Below are positions 46,017-56,330 of a stretch of DNA of 64,000 bases, one piece after another (position 1 is the first letter of the stretch; the number at the start of each line of letters is the position of its first letter). The notes beneath the pieces were generated by a model. That model was not told the DNA's origin, made no database searches, and saw nothing but the letters and a program-made list of their open reading frames with translations. The stretch spans positions 1-64,000 of the forward strand of contig NZ_SPQN01000009.1 in assembly GCF_004571065.1 (NCBI RefSeq), in the 5' to 3' direction. A program made the position numbers and the translations under genes. This stretch comes from Geodermatophilus sp. DF01-2 (GTDB lineage: Bacteria; Actinomycetota; Actinomycetes; Mycobacteriales; Geodermatophilaceae).

Positions 46017-46841
46017 GTGCCGCAGACCGATCCCGCCGTCTCCGTGTTCGACGCCACCACCGCCGTGACCCGCAGCGACGGCGGGGGACTGGCCGCCGAC
46101 CTCGACCCCGGCTGGGACGTCGGCCCGGGCGTGCTCAACGGCGGCTACCTGCTCGCCGTGGTGGCCCGGGCGGCCCTGGTGGAGAGCCCGCACGCGCACC
46201 CGGTGGCGCTGTCGGCGAGCTTCCTGCGGGCCACCGGGCCCGGCCGGGCGGCGCTCGCGGTGACGCCCGGCCCGGCCGGGCGCACGCTGGCGCACTCCGC
46301 GGTCGTCCTCGCCGGCGCGGACGGCCCGACGCTGTCGGTCCAGGTGACCACGGCGACCCTGACCGACGAGCCGCCGGCGTACTCCGCGGCCCCGCCTCCC
46401 GAGGCGAGCCCGGTGGAGCGCTGCGTCTGGCCGGTGGACGACGGCACCGTGGTGCACCCGATGCCGGAGGTGGGCCTGCGGAAGCGGGTGGAGACCCGGC
46501 TGGACCCGGCGACCGCGGGCTGGGCGACGGGCCGCCCCGGCCACGAGCCGGTCATGCGCGGCTGGGTGCGGCTCGCCGACGGGCGCGACCCCGATCCGCT
46601 GGCGCTGCTGCTGTTCGCCGACGTCCTGCCGCCGACCAGCTGGGCGATGGGCCGGTTCGGCTGGGCACCGACGGTGCAGCTGCAGGTGCTGGTGCGCGCG
46701 CTGCCCGCGCCGGGCTGGTGCCTGGCGGAGTCGCGGGCGAGCGAGATCGCCGGCGGCTGGCTCGACGAGGACTACCGCATCTGGGACGCCACCGGCCGGC
46801 TGGTCGCGCAGAGCCGCCAACTGGCCCGGATGCCCCGCTGA
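46017..46841 (+). CDS. Thioesterase-like (double hotdog) protein
   Basis: About 274 residues. LDPGWDVGPGVLNGGYLLAVVARA is the conserved first hotdog helix, and PVALSASFLRATGPGRAALAV and APTVQLQVLVRALPAPGWC are the strands of the two modules. This fits TesB-like acyl-CoA thioesterases of the YbgC/4HBT_3 type; the acyl chain is unknown. The GTG start gives the correct N-terminus. It is divergent from the aldo/keto reductase. Confidence 0.8.
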   Translation: MPQTDPAVSVFDATTAVTRSDGGGLAADLDPGWDVGPGVLNGGYLLAVVARAALVESPHAHPVALSASFLRATGPGRAALAVTPGPAGRTLAHSAVVLAGADGPTLSVQVTTATLTDEPPAYSAAPPPEASPVERCVWPVDDGTVVHPMPEVGLRKRVETRLDPATAGWATGRPGHEPVMRGWVRLADGRDPDPLALLLFADVLPPTSWAMGRFGWAPTVQLQVLVRALPAPGWCLAESRASEIAGGWLDEDYRIWDATGRLVAQSRQLARMPR

Positions 46842-46881
46842 GCCCGCGTCATGCGTAGGGTGGCGCCGGCTGCACCGGAGG

Positions 46882-47290
46882 TCAGCGGATCCTGTCCACG
46901 CCGAGCACGTGCACTGCTGGACGCACAGCTGCACGACGGCGCCGGCCACCACGGATCCGCCGACCACGGCTGTCAGCTCCGATGACGCAGGCCCACGGTA
47001 GGCAGGCTCCGACGGGCCATGGAACTCGATGTGCCCGCGCGAGTTCGGGATCACGAAGGTGAAGAGGACGTTGTCGAACGCCAGGGTGCCGCCCGGGAGG
47101 AGAGCCGCTGCCCACCACCGTGGAGACCTCGGACACCTCGATCGCCTCCGGCTCGACGGTGAGGGATGCCTCGCCGAGGGGAGCTGGGCTGGCCGCGCCG
47201 CCGCCCTCACCAACCGGAGGCGGTACCGACGAGGACTGCTCAGGCCCGACGGCGTCGTCCGGACGAGGGACCGACAGCCGGCGGCGAGCC
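46882..47290 (-). pseudogene. Frameshifted hypothetical gene remnant
   Basis: On the minus strand coding-like sequence (GEASLTVEPEAIEVSEVS) runs in one frame to about 47105 and continues as LLPGGTLAFDNVLFTFVIPN in another. The second frame keeps strong third-position G/C to about 46895, but its next stop lies deep in the thioesterase gene; the first frame ends VLGVDRIR-stop at 46882. No start codon is clear. It may be a small decayed gene or a sequencing frameshift. The rest of the 46842-47318 gap shows only a plus-strand -10-like TAGGGT at 46856-46861 with no gene behind it. Confidence 0.4.
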
Positions 47291-47318
47291 CCGGTCGGAG
47301 CGCAACCGGGGCGTGCCG

Positions 47319-48716
47319 TCAGGTTCCGGGCTCGAGGTCCCTCGTGGGCATACCACTCGTCGATGCCGTCCCCGTGCTGCCGCGGGTGGTGCTCCTGTGG
47401 ATCTCGTCCTTGGTGCGGGTCTCGCGCAGGACGAGCGCCGCGACGAACGTGACGACACCCATGAGGAAGATGTAGGCCGACACCGACGCCGTCGTGCCCG
47501 TCGCCGCCAGCAGCGCGGTCATGAGGAACGGGGTGGCCCCGCTGACCAGGATGGCGGCCAGTTGATAGGCCAACGAGGCCCCCGAGTAGCGGATCCGCGG
47601 CTCGAACAGCTCGGCCAGGTAGGCCGCCAGGGGGCCGTAGGTCAGGGACGATCCGATCAGCCCACCGGTGAGCGCGACGAAGATCAGCGGGAGCGACGCG
47701 GTGTCGATGAGCCAGAAGAACGGGAACGCCCACAGGGCGATGATCGCGGCGCCGAGCAGGATCGGTGGCCGGCGACCTATCCGGTCCGACACCGACCCGC
47801 TGAAGTAGATCACGAAGATGGAGATCGCGGCGGTGATGAGGGTGACGGTCAGCAGGGCGTCGCGGTCGACGCCGAGGTCGCGGGTGGCGTAGTCGAGCAC
47901 GCCGGCGATGCTGATGTAGAAGATGGCGTTGGTGCCGAAGAGCAGGCACGCGCCGAGCAGGACCGGCCGGCGGTGCTTGCGCACGACCTCCATCAGGGGG
48001 GCCTGCGCGACCTGGGCCTCGGGAGCATGCGCGTGGCGCTCCTGCAACTGCCGGAACACGGGGGTGTCCTCGACGCGCAACTGGATGAACAGGACGACGG
48101 GGAGCAGCACGGCGCTGCCCAGGAACGGGATGCGCCAGCCCCACGAAAGGAAGGCCTCGGGGCTCACGGTGGCGCTGACCACCAGGAAGACGACGTTGCC
48201 CAGGATGACGCCGATGGGGACGCCCATCTGCCCGAAGGTGCCCGCGCGTCCCTGGTGGTCCCGCCCGGCGTTCTCGGTGAGCAGGAGGATGACCCCGCCC
48301 CACTGCCCGCCGACGGCGATGCCCTGCAGGAAGCGCAGGACGACGAGTGCTATGGGGGCGAGCACGCCGATCGAGGCCGCCGTGGGAAGCAGGCCGATGA
48401 GGAAGGTGGCCGAACCCATCAGCACCAGGCAGGTGACGAGGGCTGGCTTGCGACCGACCTTGTCCCCGAAGTGACCGAAGATCAAGCCGCCGATGGGACG
48501 TGCGATGAAGCCCGCCCAGAAGGTGCTGAAGGCCAGCAGCGTGCCGATGAGCGGAGAGGCGTCGGGGAAGAAGAGGTCGCCGAACACCAACGCCGCCGCG
48601 GTGGCGTAGATGAAGAAGTCGTACCACTCGATCGAGCTGCCGACGAGCCCTGCCGTCATGAGCCGGCGCAGGGACCGGCGGTCGAGGGCGGGGGTTTCCT
48701 GGTGTGGGGTCGCCAT
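47319..48716 (-). CDS. MFS transporter, MHS family
   Basis: About 465 residues, 12 helices. GSSIEWYDFFIYATAAALVFG is the MHS start motif, followed by RPIGGLIFGHFGDKVGRKPA and GSVSDRIGRRPPILLG. It is a proton symporter for carboxylates, shikimate-like or betaine-like compounds. It is the second MHS transporter in this window. ATG 48716 was chosen over longer frames that overlap the methyltransferase. Confidence 0.88.
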   Translation of the reverse strand: MATPHQETPALDRRSLRRLMTAGLVGSSIEWYDFFIYATAAALVFGDLFFPDASPLIGTLLAFSTFWAGFIARPIGGLIFGHFGDKVGRKPALVTCLVLMGSATFLIGLLPTAASIGVLAPIALVVLRFLQGIAVGGQWGGVILLLTENAGRDHQGRAGTFGQMGVPIGVILGNVVFLVVSATVSPEAFLSWGWRIPFLGSAVLLPVVLFIQLRVEDTPVFRQLQERHAHAPEAQVAQAPLMEVVRKHRRPVLLGACLLFGTNAIFYISIAGVLDYATRDLGVDRDALLTVTLITAAISIFVIYFSGSVSDRIGRRPPILLGAAIIALWAFPFFWLIDTASLPLIFVALTGGLIGSSLTYGPLAAYLAELFEPRIRYSGASLAYQLAAILVSGATPFLMTALLAATGTTASVSAYIFLMGVVTFVAALVLRETRTKDEIHRSTTRGSTGTASTSGMPTRDLEPGT

Positions 48717-48866
48717 CGCCGTTCCTGTCGTCGTCGCGTCGGGCGGACCTGACCCGGGCACGAGGCTATGGGCGCGTTCCGCCACGGGCAAATCGGACTC
48801 GATCCGGACGGATCTCCGATCTCCGCGGAGCGGTGGCGGCCGCTCGGTCGCGGGCATGATCGACCC

Positions 48867-49676
48867 GTGCCGACCGTGCCCGTGACGATCACCGACCCGG
48901 ACGATCCGCGGGTGGCCGACTTCCGCGACCTCAAGGCCGGCGATCGGCGACCGGGCACCGAGCGGGGGACCGGCCCGGTGATCGTGGAGGGCGTGCCGGC
49001 GGTGGAGCGGCTGCTGGCCTCGCCGTACCGGGTGCGGGCGGTGTTCGGCGTGCCCGGGCGGGTGGCGGCACTGGACCTGCCGGAGGGCGTCGCGGCCTAC
49101 GAGGCGGACAGGTGGGCGCTCTCGGAGGTGATCGGTTTCCGGCTGACCCGCGGCGTCCTCGCCTCGGCCGACCGCCGTCCGCCGGCCGACCTGGACGCGC
49201 TGCTGGCCGGGCCGGACCCGGCGGCGCCCCGGCGGCTGGCCGTGCTCGAAGCGCTCAACGACGCGGAGAACCTGGGGTCGATCGCCCGTTCCGCGGTGGC
49301 GCTCGGCGTCGACGGGCTGCTGCTGGACCCGCGCTGCGCCGACCCGCTCTACCGGCGCTCGGTGCGGGTCTCCATGGGACACGTGCTGGCCCTGCCCTTC
49401 GCCGTCCTGCCCGACTGGCCGGGCGGGCTGGCGCGGCTGCACGCCGCCGGCTACCTGACCGTCGCGCTCACCCCGGCCCCCGACGCCGTCGACCTCGCCG
49501 ACGTGGACCCGCGGGTCCATTCGCGCACCGCGGTGCTGCTCGGCGCCGAAGGCCCGGGCCTGACCCCGGAGGCGCAGCACGCGGCGCAGGTGCGGGCGCG
49601 CATCCCGATGCGGGCCGGGGTCGACTCCCTCGGCGTCGCGGCCGCCGCCGCCGTGGGGTTCGCGGCGCTGCGCTGA
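48867..49676 (+). CDS. TrmH/SpoU-family RNA methyltransferase
   Basis: About 269 residues, SPOUT fold. Motif 1 is NDAENLGSIARSA near residue 132, motif 2 LLGAEGPGL near 228, and motif 3 IPMRAGVDSLGVAAAAAV near 247. An N-terminal domain with IVEGVPAVERLL is the usual RNA-binding part. It methylates a 2'-O ribose in tRNA or rRNA using SAM. Mycobacterial Rv0881 has a similar position beside MarR and SepH. A CATGAT box lies 6-7 nt before GTG 48867, suggesting a leaderless mRNA. Confidence 0.9.
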   Translation: MPTVPVTITDPDDPRVADFRDLKAGDRRPGTERGTGPVIVEGVPAVERLLASPYRVRAVFGVPGRVAALDLPEGVAAYEADRWALSEVIGFRLTRGVLASADRRPPADLDALLAGPDPAAPRRLAVLEALNDAENLGSIARSAVALGVDGLLLDPRCADPLYRRSVRVSMGHVLALPFAVLPDWPGGLARLHAAGYLTVALTPAPDAVDLADVDPRVHSRTAVLLGAEGPGLTPEAQHAAQVRARIPMRAGVDSLGVAAAAAVGFAALR

Positions 49677-49685
49677 CCCGACCGC

Positions 49686-49691
49686 TACGGT
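49686..49691 (+). promoter_or_regulatory. -10 box suggesting a leaderless transcript
   Basis: TACGGT fits TAnnnT and ends 6 nt before the ATG of the 56-residue gene at 49698, the classic spacing for leaderless start sites. Confidence 0.45.
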
Positions 49692-49697
49692 CGGCGC

Positions 49698-49868
49698 ATG
49701 GAGTGGGTGGTGATCGGCGTCCTGGCCCTCGCCCTGGCCGCGCTGGTGCTCGCGGTGTGGGTGCACGACCAGCGGGGGCGGCGGTCGGGGACCCCGACCC
49801 GACCGACCACGGCTCCCGGCGCCTGGCCGGACCCGGCCGCCGACCGGGGGATGCCCGGCGGCGTGTGA
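49698..49868 (+). CDS. Small single-helix membrane protein, 56 residues
   Basis: MEWVVIGVLALALAALVLAV forms one transmembrane helix, followed by a polar Pro/Arg/Thr tail. Only 21 nt separate it from the methyltransferase stop. The -10-like box supports expression. The function is unknown; the form is like small membrane regulators or assembly factors. Confidence 0.55.
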   Translation: MEWVVIGVLALALAALVLAVWVHDQRGRRSGTPTRPTTAPGAWPDPAADRGMPGGV

Positions 49869-49886
49869 CGCGGGCGGCTGCCTGAC

Positions 49887-50360
49887 TCAGCCGCGCAGCG
49901 AGAAGCGGGCCAGCAGCGCGCGGGCCTCCTCGGCGCGGGCCGGGTTGCACATGATGTCGTAGCGGCCGGCGACGATCGCACTCATGCTCGTGAAGTCCCG
50001 TCGTCCCCGCGTGGCCGAGTAGCCGATGGCGGCGAACAGCGCACCGAAGATCAGACCGATGACCAGGCCGAGCAGGATCGAGCTGATCCAGGCGCCGGGC
50101 TCGACGGCGAAGATGCCGAGCAGCAGGCCGACGAAGAGGCCCCACCACGCGCCGCCGGCCGCGCCGGCGGCGAGCACCCGGCCCCAGGTGAGGCGGCCGG
50201 TGACCCGCTCGACCTGGCGGAGGTCCGACCCGATGATCGTGACGTTCTCGACGGGGAACTTCTCGTCGGAGAGGTGGTCGACGGCGGCCTGGGCCTGCTC
50301 GTAGCTGTCGAAGGAACCGACCTGGACGCCGCCGAGGGGCATGGAAACCGACGCAGACAT
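49887..50360 (-). CDS. General-stress-protein-17M-like membrane protein
   Basis: 157 residues. An N-terminal domain (VQVGSFDSYEQAQAAVDHLS ... VTIIGSDLRQVERVTGRLTWG) of the GSP17M type precedes two glycine-rich helices (GRVLAAGAAGGAWWGLFVGLLL and SILLGLVIGLIFGALFAAIGY). Such proteins are induced under stress; their molecular role is unclear. It lies tail-to-tail with the small membrane gene at 49698 and just downstream of sepH. Confidence 0.83.
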   Translation of the reverse strand: MSASVSMPLGGVQVGSFDSYEQAQAAVDHLSDEKFPVENVTIIGSDLRQVERVTGRLTWGRVLAAGAAGGAWWGLFVGLLLGIFAVEPGAWISSILLGLVIGLIFGALFAAIGYSATRGRRDFTSMSAIVAGRYDIMCNPARAEEARALLARFSLRG

Positions 50361-50402
50361 GACCGCGTCCTACCCGCAGTGGGGACGGTGGACACGTCGC
50401 GT

Positions 50403-51338
50403 TCAGCGGTGCCGGCGGACCCCGAAGACGATGTCCTCCCAGGCCGGGATGCGGGCGCGCGGGTCCTCGTCGTCGTCGCCGGGGCGGCCGAGGACGACGG
50501 TGTCGTGCTCGCTGATGTCGTCCTCGTCGGCGGCCGCATCGGTGCGCCGTCCGCCGGCGGGGGGGTCGTCGACCGGCAGCACCGGACGGACGTCGTCGTC
50601 CACCGTGGGGTCGTCGTCCTCGTCGCGCGCGAGCCGGGCCGAGGAGGCCGGCGCGGCGACGCCGTCGTCGTCGGGGACGACGGAGACCGGCCGGCCGCGG
50701 TGCACCGGCGCCGACCGTTCGCCGGGCACGTGCGGGACGACGCGGACCAGACGGGTGCCCTCGGCGAAGTCGCTGGTCGCGGCGTCGACCGGGGTGACGG
50801 TGCGGGCCGGGATGTCGTAGGCCCAGCGGGTGACGCCGGACTTGGCGCCGGCCTGCCAGGCGGCGGTGACCTGCCAGACGCCGTCACCGGCGCGGTGCGC
50901 GTCCCAGCGGACCGCGTCGAGGTCGGCGCCGAGCAGCCGCAGCCGCTCGGACATGAACTGCTGCAGCGGGGCGCCCGGCGTTCCGTCCGACAGTCGTACG
51001 CGGGCCTCCCGCGCCTGCTCGGCCACCCGCTCGCGCTCCTGGAGCACGGGGTGGGCGAAGCGCATGATCCGCTCGACCCGGATGCCGGAGGCCTGGGCCA
51101 CCTGCTCGGGGGTCTCTCCGGCGCGGATGCGGGCCTGGATCACCCGCGGCGGCAGCGCGGCACCGATCTCGACGTCGATCTGCCCGAGCCGGCGGGCATC
51201 ACCGCGGGCGGCGGCGCGGACCCGCTCGTCGATGGCCAGCTCAAAGCGCTCGCCCTCCTCGCCGGGCTCGGCGCCGTCCAGGGCGAGGACCAGGCTCTTG
51301 CCGTCGTCGGAGAGCGCCACGAGGCGCAGCGTGCGCAT
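50403..51338 (-). CDS. sepH: Septation protein SepH
   Basis: 311 residues. The N-terminal domain (MRTLRLVALSDDGKSLVLAL ... ARGDARRLGQ) and the helix-turn-helix-like ETPEQVAQASGIRVERIMRFAHPVL are the conserved SepH part, which stimulates FtsZ polymerisation during cell division in Actinomycetota. The C-terminal 130 residues are acidic and disordered. It is the Rv0883c-like gene of this block, upstream of the stress-protein gene on the same strand. Confidence 0.92.
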   Translation of the reverse strand: MRTLRLVALSDDGKSLVLALDGAEPGEEGERFELAIDERVRAAARGDARRLGQIDVEIGAALPPRVIQARIRAGETPEQVAQASGIRVERIMRFAHPVLQERERVAEQAREARVRLSDGTPGAPLQQFMSERLRLLGADLDAVRWDAHRAGDGVWQVTAAWQAGAKSGVTRWAYDIPARTVTPVDAATSDFAEGTRLVRVVPHVPGERSAPVHRGRPVSVVPDDDGVAAPASSARLARDEDDDPTVDDDVRPVLPVDDPPAGGRRTDAAADEDDISEHDTVVLGRPGDDDEDPRARIPAWEDIVFGVRRHR

Positions 51339-51547
51339 GGGCGGCCTCCTGGCGTGTGTTCGGGGTCGGACGGCGGGCGGACCGACCCCGGGATGGGGAA
51401 GTCCATCGCCGAGGCTATCCGCGTGCGCGGGAGCGTGTCGGCAGGCTCGCCCGGCGTGGCGCGGGGCGAGCGGGGACTTGACGCAGCGTAGGCACCTGGC
51501 AGCACCGGGTCGAACGCCGCTCCCGACGTCCTCCTCAGGTGAAGGAG

Positions 51548-51588
51548 GTCGGGGTGGGCGGACAGCGCCGCTGTCCGCTCACCCCGAC
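51548..51588 (-). terminator. serC terminator
   Basis: A 20-bp stem with one G.U pair (51548-51567 with 51569-51588), very short loop, 7 nt after the serC stop on the minus strand. The remaining part of 51339-51547 holds nothing recognised. Confidence 0.75.
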
Positions 51589-51594
51589 CCGCGC

Positions 51595-52899
<1,305 letters not shown>

Positions 52900-54030
52900 T
52901 CAGGCCGGCGCGACCTCGGTGACGGCCTTGGTGGTGATCGTGTCGAACCCCTCGACCTCCTCCGGCGTGCGGGACGCCGGGCCGATGTAGCGGGCCGACG
53001 GGCGCACGAGGCGGCCGGTGTTCTTCTGCTCGAGGATGTGCGCGCACCAGCCGGCGGTGCGGGCGCAGGTGAACATCGAGGTGAACATGTGGCTGGGCAC
53101 CTCGGCGAAGTCCAGGACGATGGCCGCCCAGAACTCCACGTTGGTCTCGATCGGCCGGTCGGGACGGCGCTCGCGCAGCTCGTTGAGCGCGGCCTGCTCC
53201 AGCGCCAGGGCGGCCTCGAACCGCGGGGCGCCGAGGTCCTCGGCGGCCTGGCGCAGCACGCGGGCGCGCGGGTCCTCGGCGCGGTACACGCGGTGGCCGA
53301 AGCCCATCAGCCGCTCGCCGCGGTCGAGCAGGTCCTTGACGTACTTCTCCGCGCTGTCGGCCTTCTCGACGCCGTCCAGGGTGTCGAGCACGCGGGACGG
53401 CGCGCCGCCGTGCAGCGGGCCGGACATGGCGCCGATGGCGCCGGACATCGCCGCGGCGACGTCGGCGCCGGTGGAGGCGATCACGCGGGCGGTGAAGGTG
53501 GAGGCGTTCATGCCGTGCTCGGCGGCCGAGGTCCAGTAGGCGTCGACGGCGGCGACGTGGCGGGGGTCGGGCTCGCCGCGCCAGCGGACCATGAACCGCT
53601 CGACGATGGTCGCGGCCTCGTCGACGCGCGACTGCGGCACCGCCGGGACGCCGATGCCGCGGGCGGACTGCGCGACGTAGGACAGCGCCATGACCGCGGC
53701 CCGGGCCAGCTGGTCGCGGGCGGTCGCCGCGTCGATGTCCAGCAGCGGCCGGTACCCCCAGAACGGGGCCAGCATGGCCAGGGCGGCCTGGACGTCGACG
53801 CGCACGTCGCCGCTGTGCACGGGGATCGGGAACGGCTCGGCCGGCGGCAGACCGGGGCCGAACTTGCCGTCGACCAGCAGCGCCCAGACGTTGCCGAACG
53901 TGACCTTGCCGACCAGGTCCTGGATGTCGACGCCGCGGTAGCGGAGCGCGCCGCCGTCCTTGTCCGGTTCGGCGATCTCCGTCTCGAAGGCGATGACGCC
54001 CTCCAGGCCGGGTACGAAGTCGTCGGCCAT
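52900..54030 (-). CDS. Citrate synthase (type II, short form)
   Basis: 376 residues. The catalytic residues can be placed: GMNASTFTARV, GPLHGGAPSRVL (His), GFGHRVYR (His) and LDFAEVPSHMFTSMF (Asp). It condenses oxaloacetate and acetyl-CoA to citrate. It matches the short CitA-like enzyme encoded beside serC in mycobacteria (Rv0889c) rather than the main long form. It may be a methylcitrate or secondary citrate synthase. AGGAG precedes the ATG. Confidence 0.9.
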   Translation of the reverse strand: MADDFVPGLEGVIAFETEIAEPDKDGGALRYRGVDIQDLVGKVTFGNVWALLVDGKFGPGLPPAEPFPIPVHSGDVRVDVQAALAMLAPFWGYRPLLDIDAATARDQLARAAVMALSYVAQSARGIGVPAVPQSRVDEAATIVERFMVRWRGEPDPRHVAAVDAYWTSAAEHGMNASTFTARVIASTGADVAAAMSGAIGAMSGPLHGGAPSRVLDTLDGVEKADSAEKYVKDLLDRGERLMGFGHRVYRAEDPRARVLRQAAEDLGAPRFEAALALEQAALNELRERRPDRPIETNVEFWAAIVLDFAEVPSHMFTSMFTCARTAGWCAHILEQKNTGRLVRPSARYIGPASRTPEEVEGFDTITTKAVTEVAPA

Positions 54031-54176
54031 CTCGCATGCTCCTCTGCGCGCGGGACTCGTGCGCGCACGGAGCGGCGCACGACTGCGGTTCTCGACCCTA
54101 GGCCGTGCCGACACGCCGGGGACACCCGGGGCGGGCGCAGGCAGGCCGCGCACCCCGGCCGGAGGGCGGTGACAGC

Positions 54177-54851
54177 ATGGGCCGCGTGCCCGACCTCTCC
54201 CGCATGCGCAGGGACTACGGAGCCCGGGGGCTCCGGGAGGCCGACCTCGCTCCCACGTGGGTCGAGCAGTTCGACCGCTGGTTCGCCGACGCCGTCGCCG
54301 CCGAACTGCCCGAGCCCAACGCGGTCGTGGTCGCCACCGCCGACGCCGACGGGGCCCCGGACGCCCGCATCGTGCTGGTGAAGGGCTACGACGAGTACGG
54401 CTTCGTCTTCGGCACCAGCTACGCCTCCGCCAAGGGCGCCCAGCTGGCCGTCAACCCGCGCGCGGCGCTGGTCTTCCCGTGGCACGCGCTGCAGCGCCAG
54501 GTGCGGGCCACCGGTCGGGTCGAGCGGATCGGCGCGGCGGCGTCGGACGACCTGTGGGACCCGCGGCCCCGCGGTGCGCAGCTGGCCGCCGCGGCCTCGG
54601 TCCAGTCGACCCCGGTGGACTCCCGGGACGAGCTGGAGGCCAGGCTGCGCCGGCTGGACGCCGAGACCCCCGAGGGCAAGCTGCCGCGCCCGCAGGTGTG
54701 GGGCGGGTACCGGGTGGTGCCCGACCGGGTGGAGTTCTGGCAGGGCGGGGCCGACCGGCTGCACGACCGGCTCCGCTTCGTCCGGTCCGCCGCCGGGGGG
54801 CACGGCATGGCGGAGAGGGGCGGCTGGGTCGTCCAGCGCCTCGCGCCGTGA
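54177..54851 (+). CDS. pdxH: Pyridoxamine/pyridoxine 5'-phosphate oxidase
   Basis: About 224 residues, FMN-binding split barrel. It forms pyridoxal phosphate, the cofactor of SerC, ThrC and the aminotransferase in this window. LPEPNAVVVATADADGAPDARIVLVKGYDEYGF and SVQSTPVDSRDEL fit PdxH, and RPQVWGGYRVVPDRVEFWQGGADRLHDR is the conserved C-terminal segment. It overlaps the downstream MFS gene by GTGA. Confidence 0.93.
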   Translation: MGRVPDLSRMRRDYGARGLREADLAPTWVEQFDRWFADAVAAELPEPNAVVVATADADGAPDARIVLVKGYDEYGFVFGTSYASAKGAQLAVNPRAALVFPWHALQRQVRATGRVERIGAAASDDLWDPRPRGAQLAAAASVQSTPVDSRDELEARLRRLDAETPEGKLPRPQVWGGYRVVPDRVEFWQGGADRLHDRLRFVRSAAGGHGMAERGGWVVQRLAP

Positions 54852-56275
54852 CCGGGTCCCCGGGCGCAACCGGTTCGGCGCCCTACCCCGTCGACCCGGT
54901 CGAGGGCGGCGGTCCCGTCGAGGAGCCGGTGCCGCTGCCGCCCCGGCCCCGCCGCGGCTGGGCCATGGACACCACCCCGCTGCGCAACCCGCACTACCGG
55001 CGGCTGTTCTGGGGCGTGGCGGCTACGATGATCGGCCAGCAGATGACCCTGGTCGCCGTCCCGTACCAGGTCTACGCGCTGACCGGCTCGTCGCTGCTGG
55101 TCGGCGTCACCTCGGTCGTCGCGCTGGTGCCGCTCGTCGTCTTCGGCCTGCTGGGCGGCGCGATCGCCGACTCGACGGACCGCCGGCGACTGATGCTCCT
55201 CACCGGCGTCGGGTCGGCGGTCACCAGTGCCCTGCTCGCCCTCCAGGCGCTGCTGCCCGGCGGCGGCAACCTGGTGCTGCTGTGGGTGCTCACCGCTTTC
55301 CTGTCCGGGTTCACCGCGGTCAACCAGCCCACCCGCAGCGCCGTCATCCCCGCGATCGTCGGGATCGACGGCGTCCCGGCGGCCAACGCGCTGGCCATGA
55401 CCGTGCGCCAGGTGGGCGTCATCGTCGGGCCGCTGCTGGCCGGCCTGCTCATCGCCGTCGGGAACCTGCCGGTCACGTACGCGGTCGACGCGCTCGGCTT
55501 CCTCGTCGCCGTCCTGCTGCTGCGCGGGTTGCCGCCGCTGCCCCCGGGACGGGACGCCGGGCCGCTGCAGCTCGGGGCCGCGGTGCGCGGGGTGGGGGAG
55601 GGCTTCGCCTTCCTGCGCACCCAGCCGGTGCTGCTGATGACCTTCGTCGTCGACGTCGTCGCGATGCTCTTCGCCTGGCCGCAGGCGGTCTTCCCGGAGC
55701 TGGCGGAGGGCCGTTACGCCGACTCGCCCAACAGCCTGGGCTGGCTCTTCGCCGGCATCTCGATCGGTGCGCTGCTCATGGGGTTGACCTCGGGGTGGGT
55801 GTCCCGGGTGGACCGGCAGGGCGCCGTCGTGCTGGTGGCGATCGTGGTGTGGGGCGTGGCGATCATCGGCTTCGGCTTCGCCTCGACGCTGTGGGTGGCG
55901 GTCGTCTGCCTGGCGGTGGCCGGAGCCGGGGACATGGTCAGCGCCGTGCTGCGCTCCTCGATGCTGCAGCTGGCCGCCCCGGAGGAGATGCGCGGCCGGA
56001 TGCAGGGCGTGTTCCTCGTCGTCGTCGCCGGCGGCCCGCGGCTCGGCGACCTGCGGGCGGGCGCGATCGCCAGCGCGGCCGGGGTGACCACCGCGATGGT
56101 CTCCGGCGGCGTGGTGGTCGTCGTCGCGATGGTGGTGGTCGCGCTGGTCGTGCCCTCGTTCTGGGCCTTCCGCGCCTCGCGCTCGGCCTGGGACACCGTG
56201 CCGGCGGAGGAGCTCCGGCCGTCCTCGCCCGCCCCCGAGAGGGGCGAGGGCCGGCCGACGACCCCATCTTCCTGA
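54848..56275 (+). CDS. MFS exporter, DHA3-like
   Basis: About 475 residues with about 12 helices after a Pro-rich cytosolic N-terminus of 35 residues. TPLRNPHYRRLFWGVAATMIGQQMTLVAVPYQVYALTGSS and GGAIADSTDRRRLML fit the EntS-like DHA3 group; the substrate is unknown. GTG overlaps the pdxH stop, so translation is coupled. It ends at a convergent terminator. Confidence 0.87.
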   Translation: MTGSPGATGSAPYPVDPVEGGGPVEEPVPLPPRPRRGWAMDTTPLRNPHYRRLFWGVAATMIGQQMTLVAVPYQVYALTGSSLLVGVTSVVALVPLVVFGLLGGAIADSTDRRRLMLLTGVGSAVTSALLALQALLPGGGNLVLLWVLTAFLSGFTAVNQPTRSAVIPAIVGIDGVPAANALAMTVRQVGVIVGPLLAGLLIAVGNLPVTYAVDALGFLVAVLLLRGLPPLPPGRDAGPLQLGAAVRGVGEGFAFLRTQPVLLMTFVVDVVAMLFAWPQAVFPELAEGRYADSPNSLGWLFAGISIGALLMGLTSGWVSRVDRQGAVVLVAIVVWGVAIIGFGFASTLWVAVVCLAVAGAGDMVSAVLRSSMLQLAAPEEMRGRMQGVFLVVVAGGPRLGDLRAGAIASAAGVTTAMVSGGVVVVVAMVVVALVVPSFWAFRASRSAWDTVPAEELRPSSPAPERGEGRPTTPSS

Positions 56276-56295
56276 GGGCTCGGCGGGCCGCGTCG

Positions 56296-56330
56296 GAGGG
56301 GCCCGCTGCACCCTTGCGCCAGGGCCCCTC
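56296..56330. terminator. Convergent terminator between MFS exporter and UdgX
   Basis: GAGGGGCCC (56296-56304) pairs with GGGCCCCTC (56322-56330); the right arm enters the udgX stop codon. Confidence 0.6.

Noticed and set aside
46856..46861. Promoter for a small RNA to the right of the thioesterase gene
   Set aside because: TAGGGT alone is common in this genome; no terminator or conserved structure follows.
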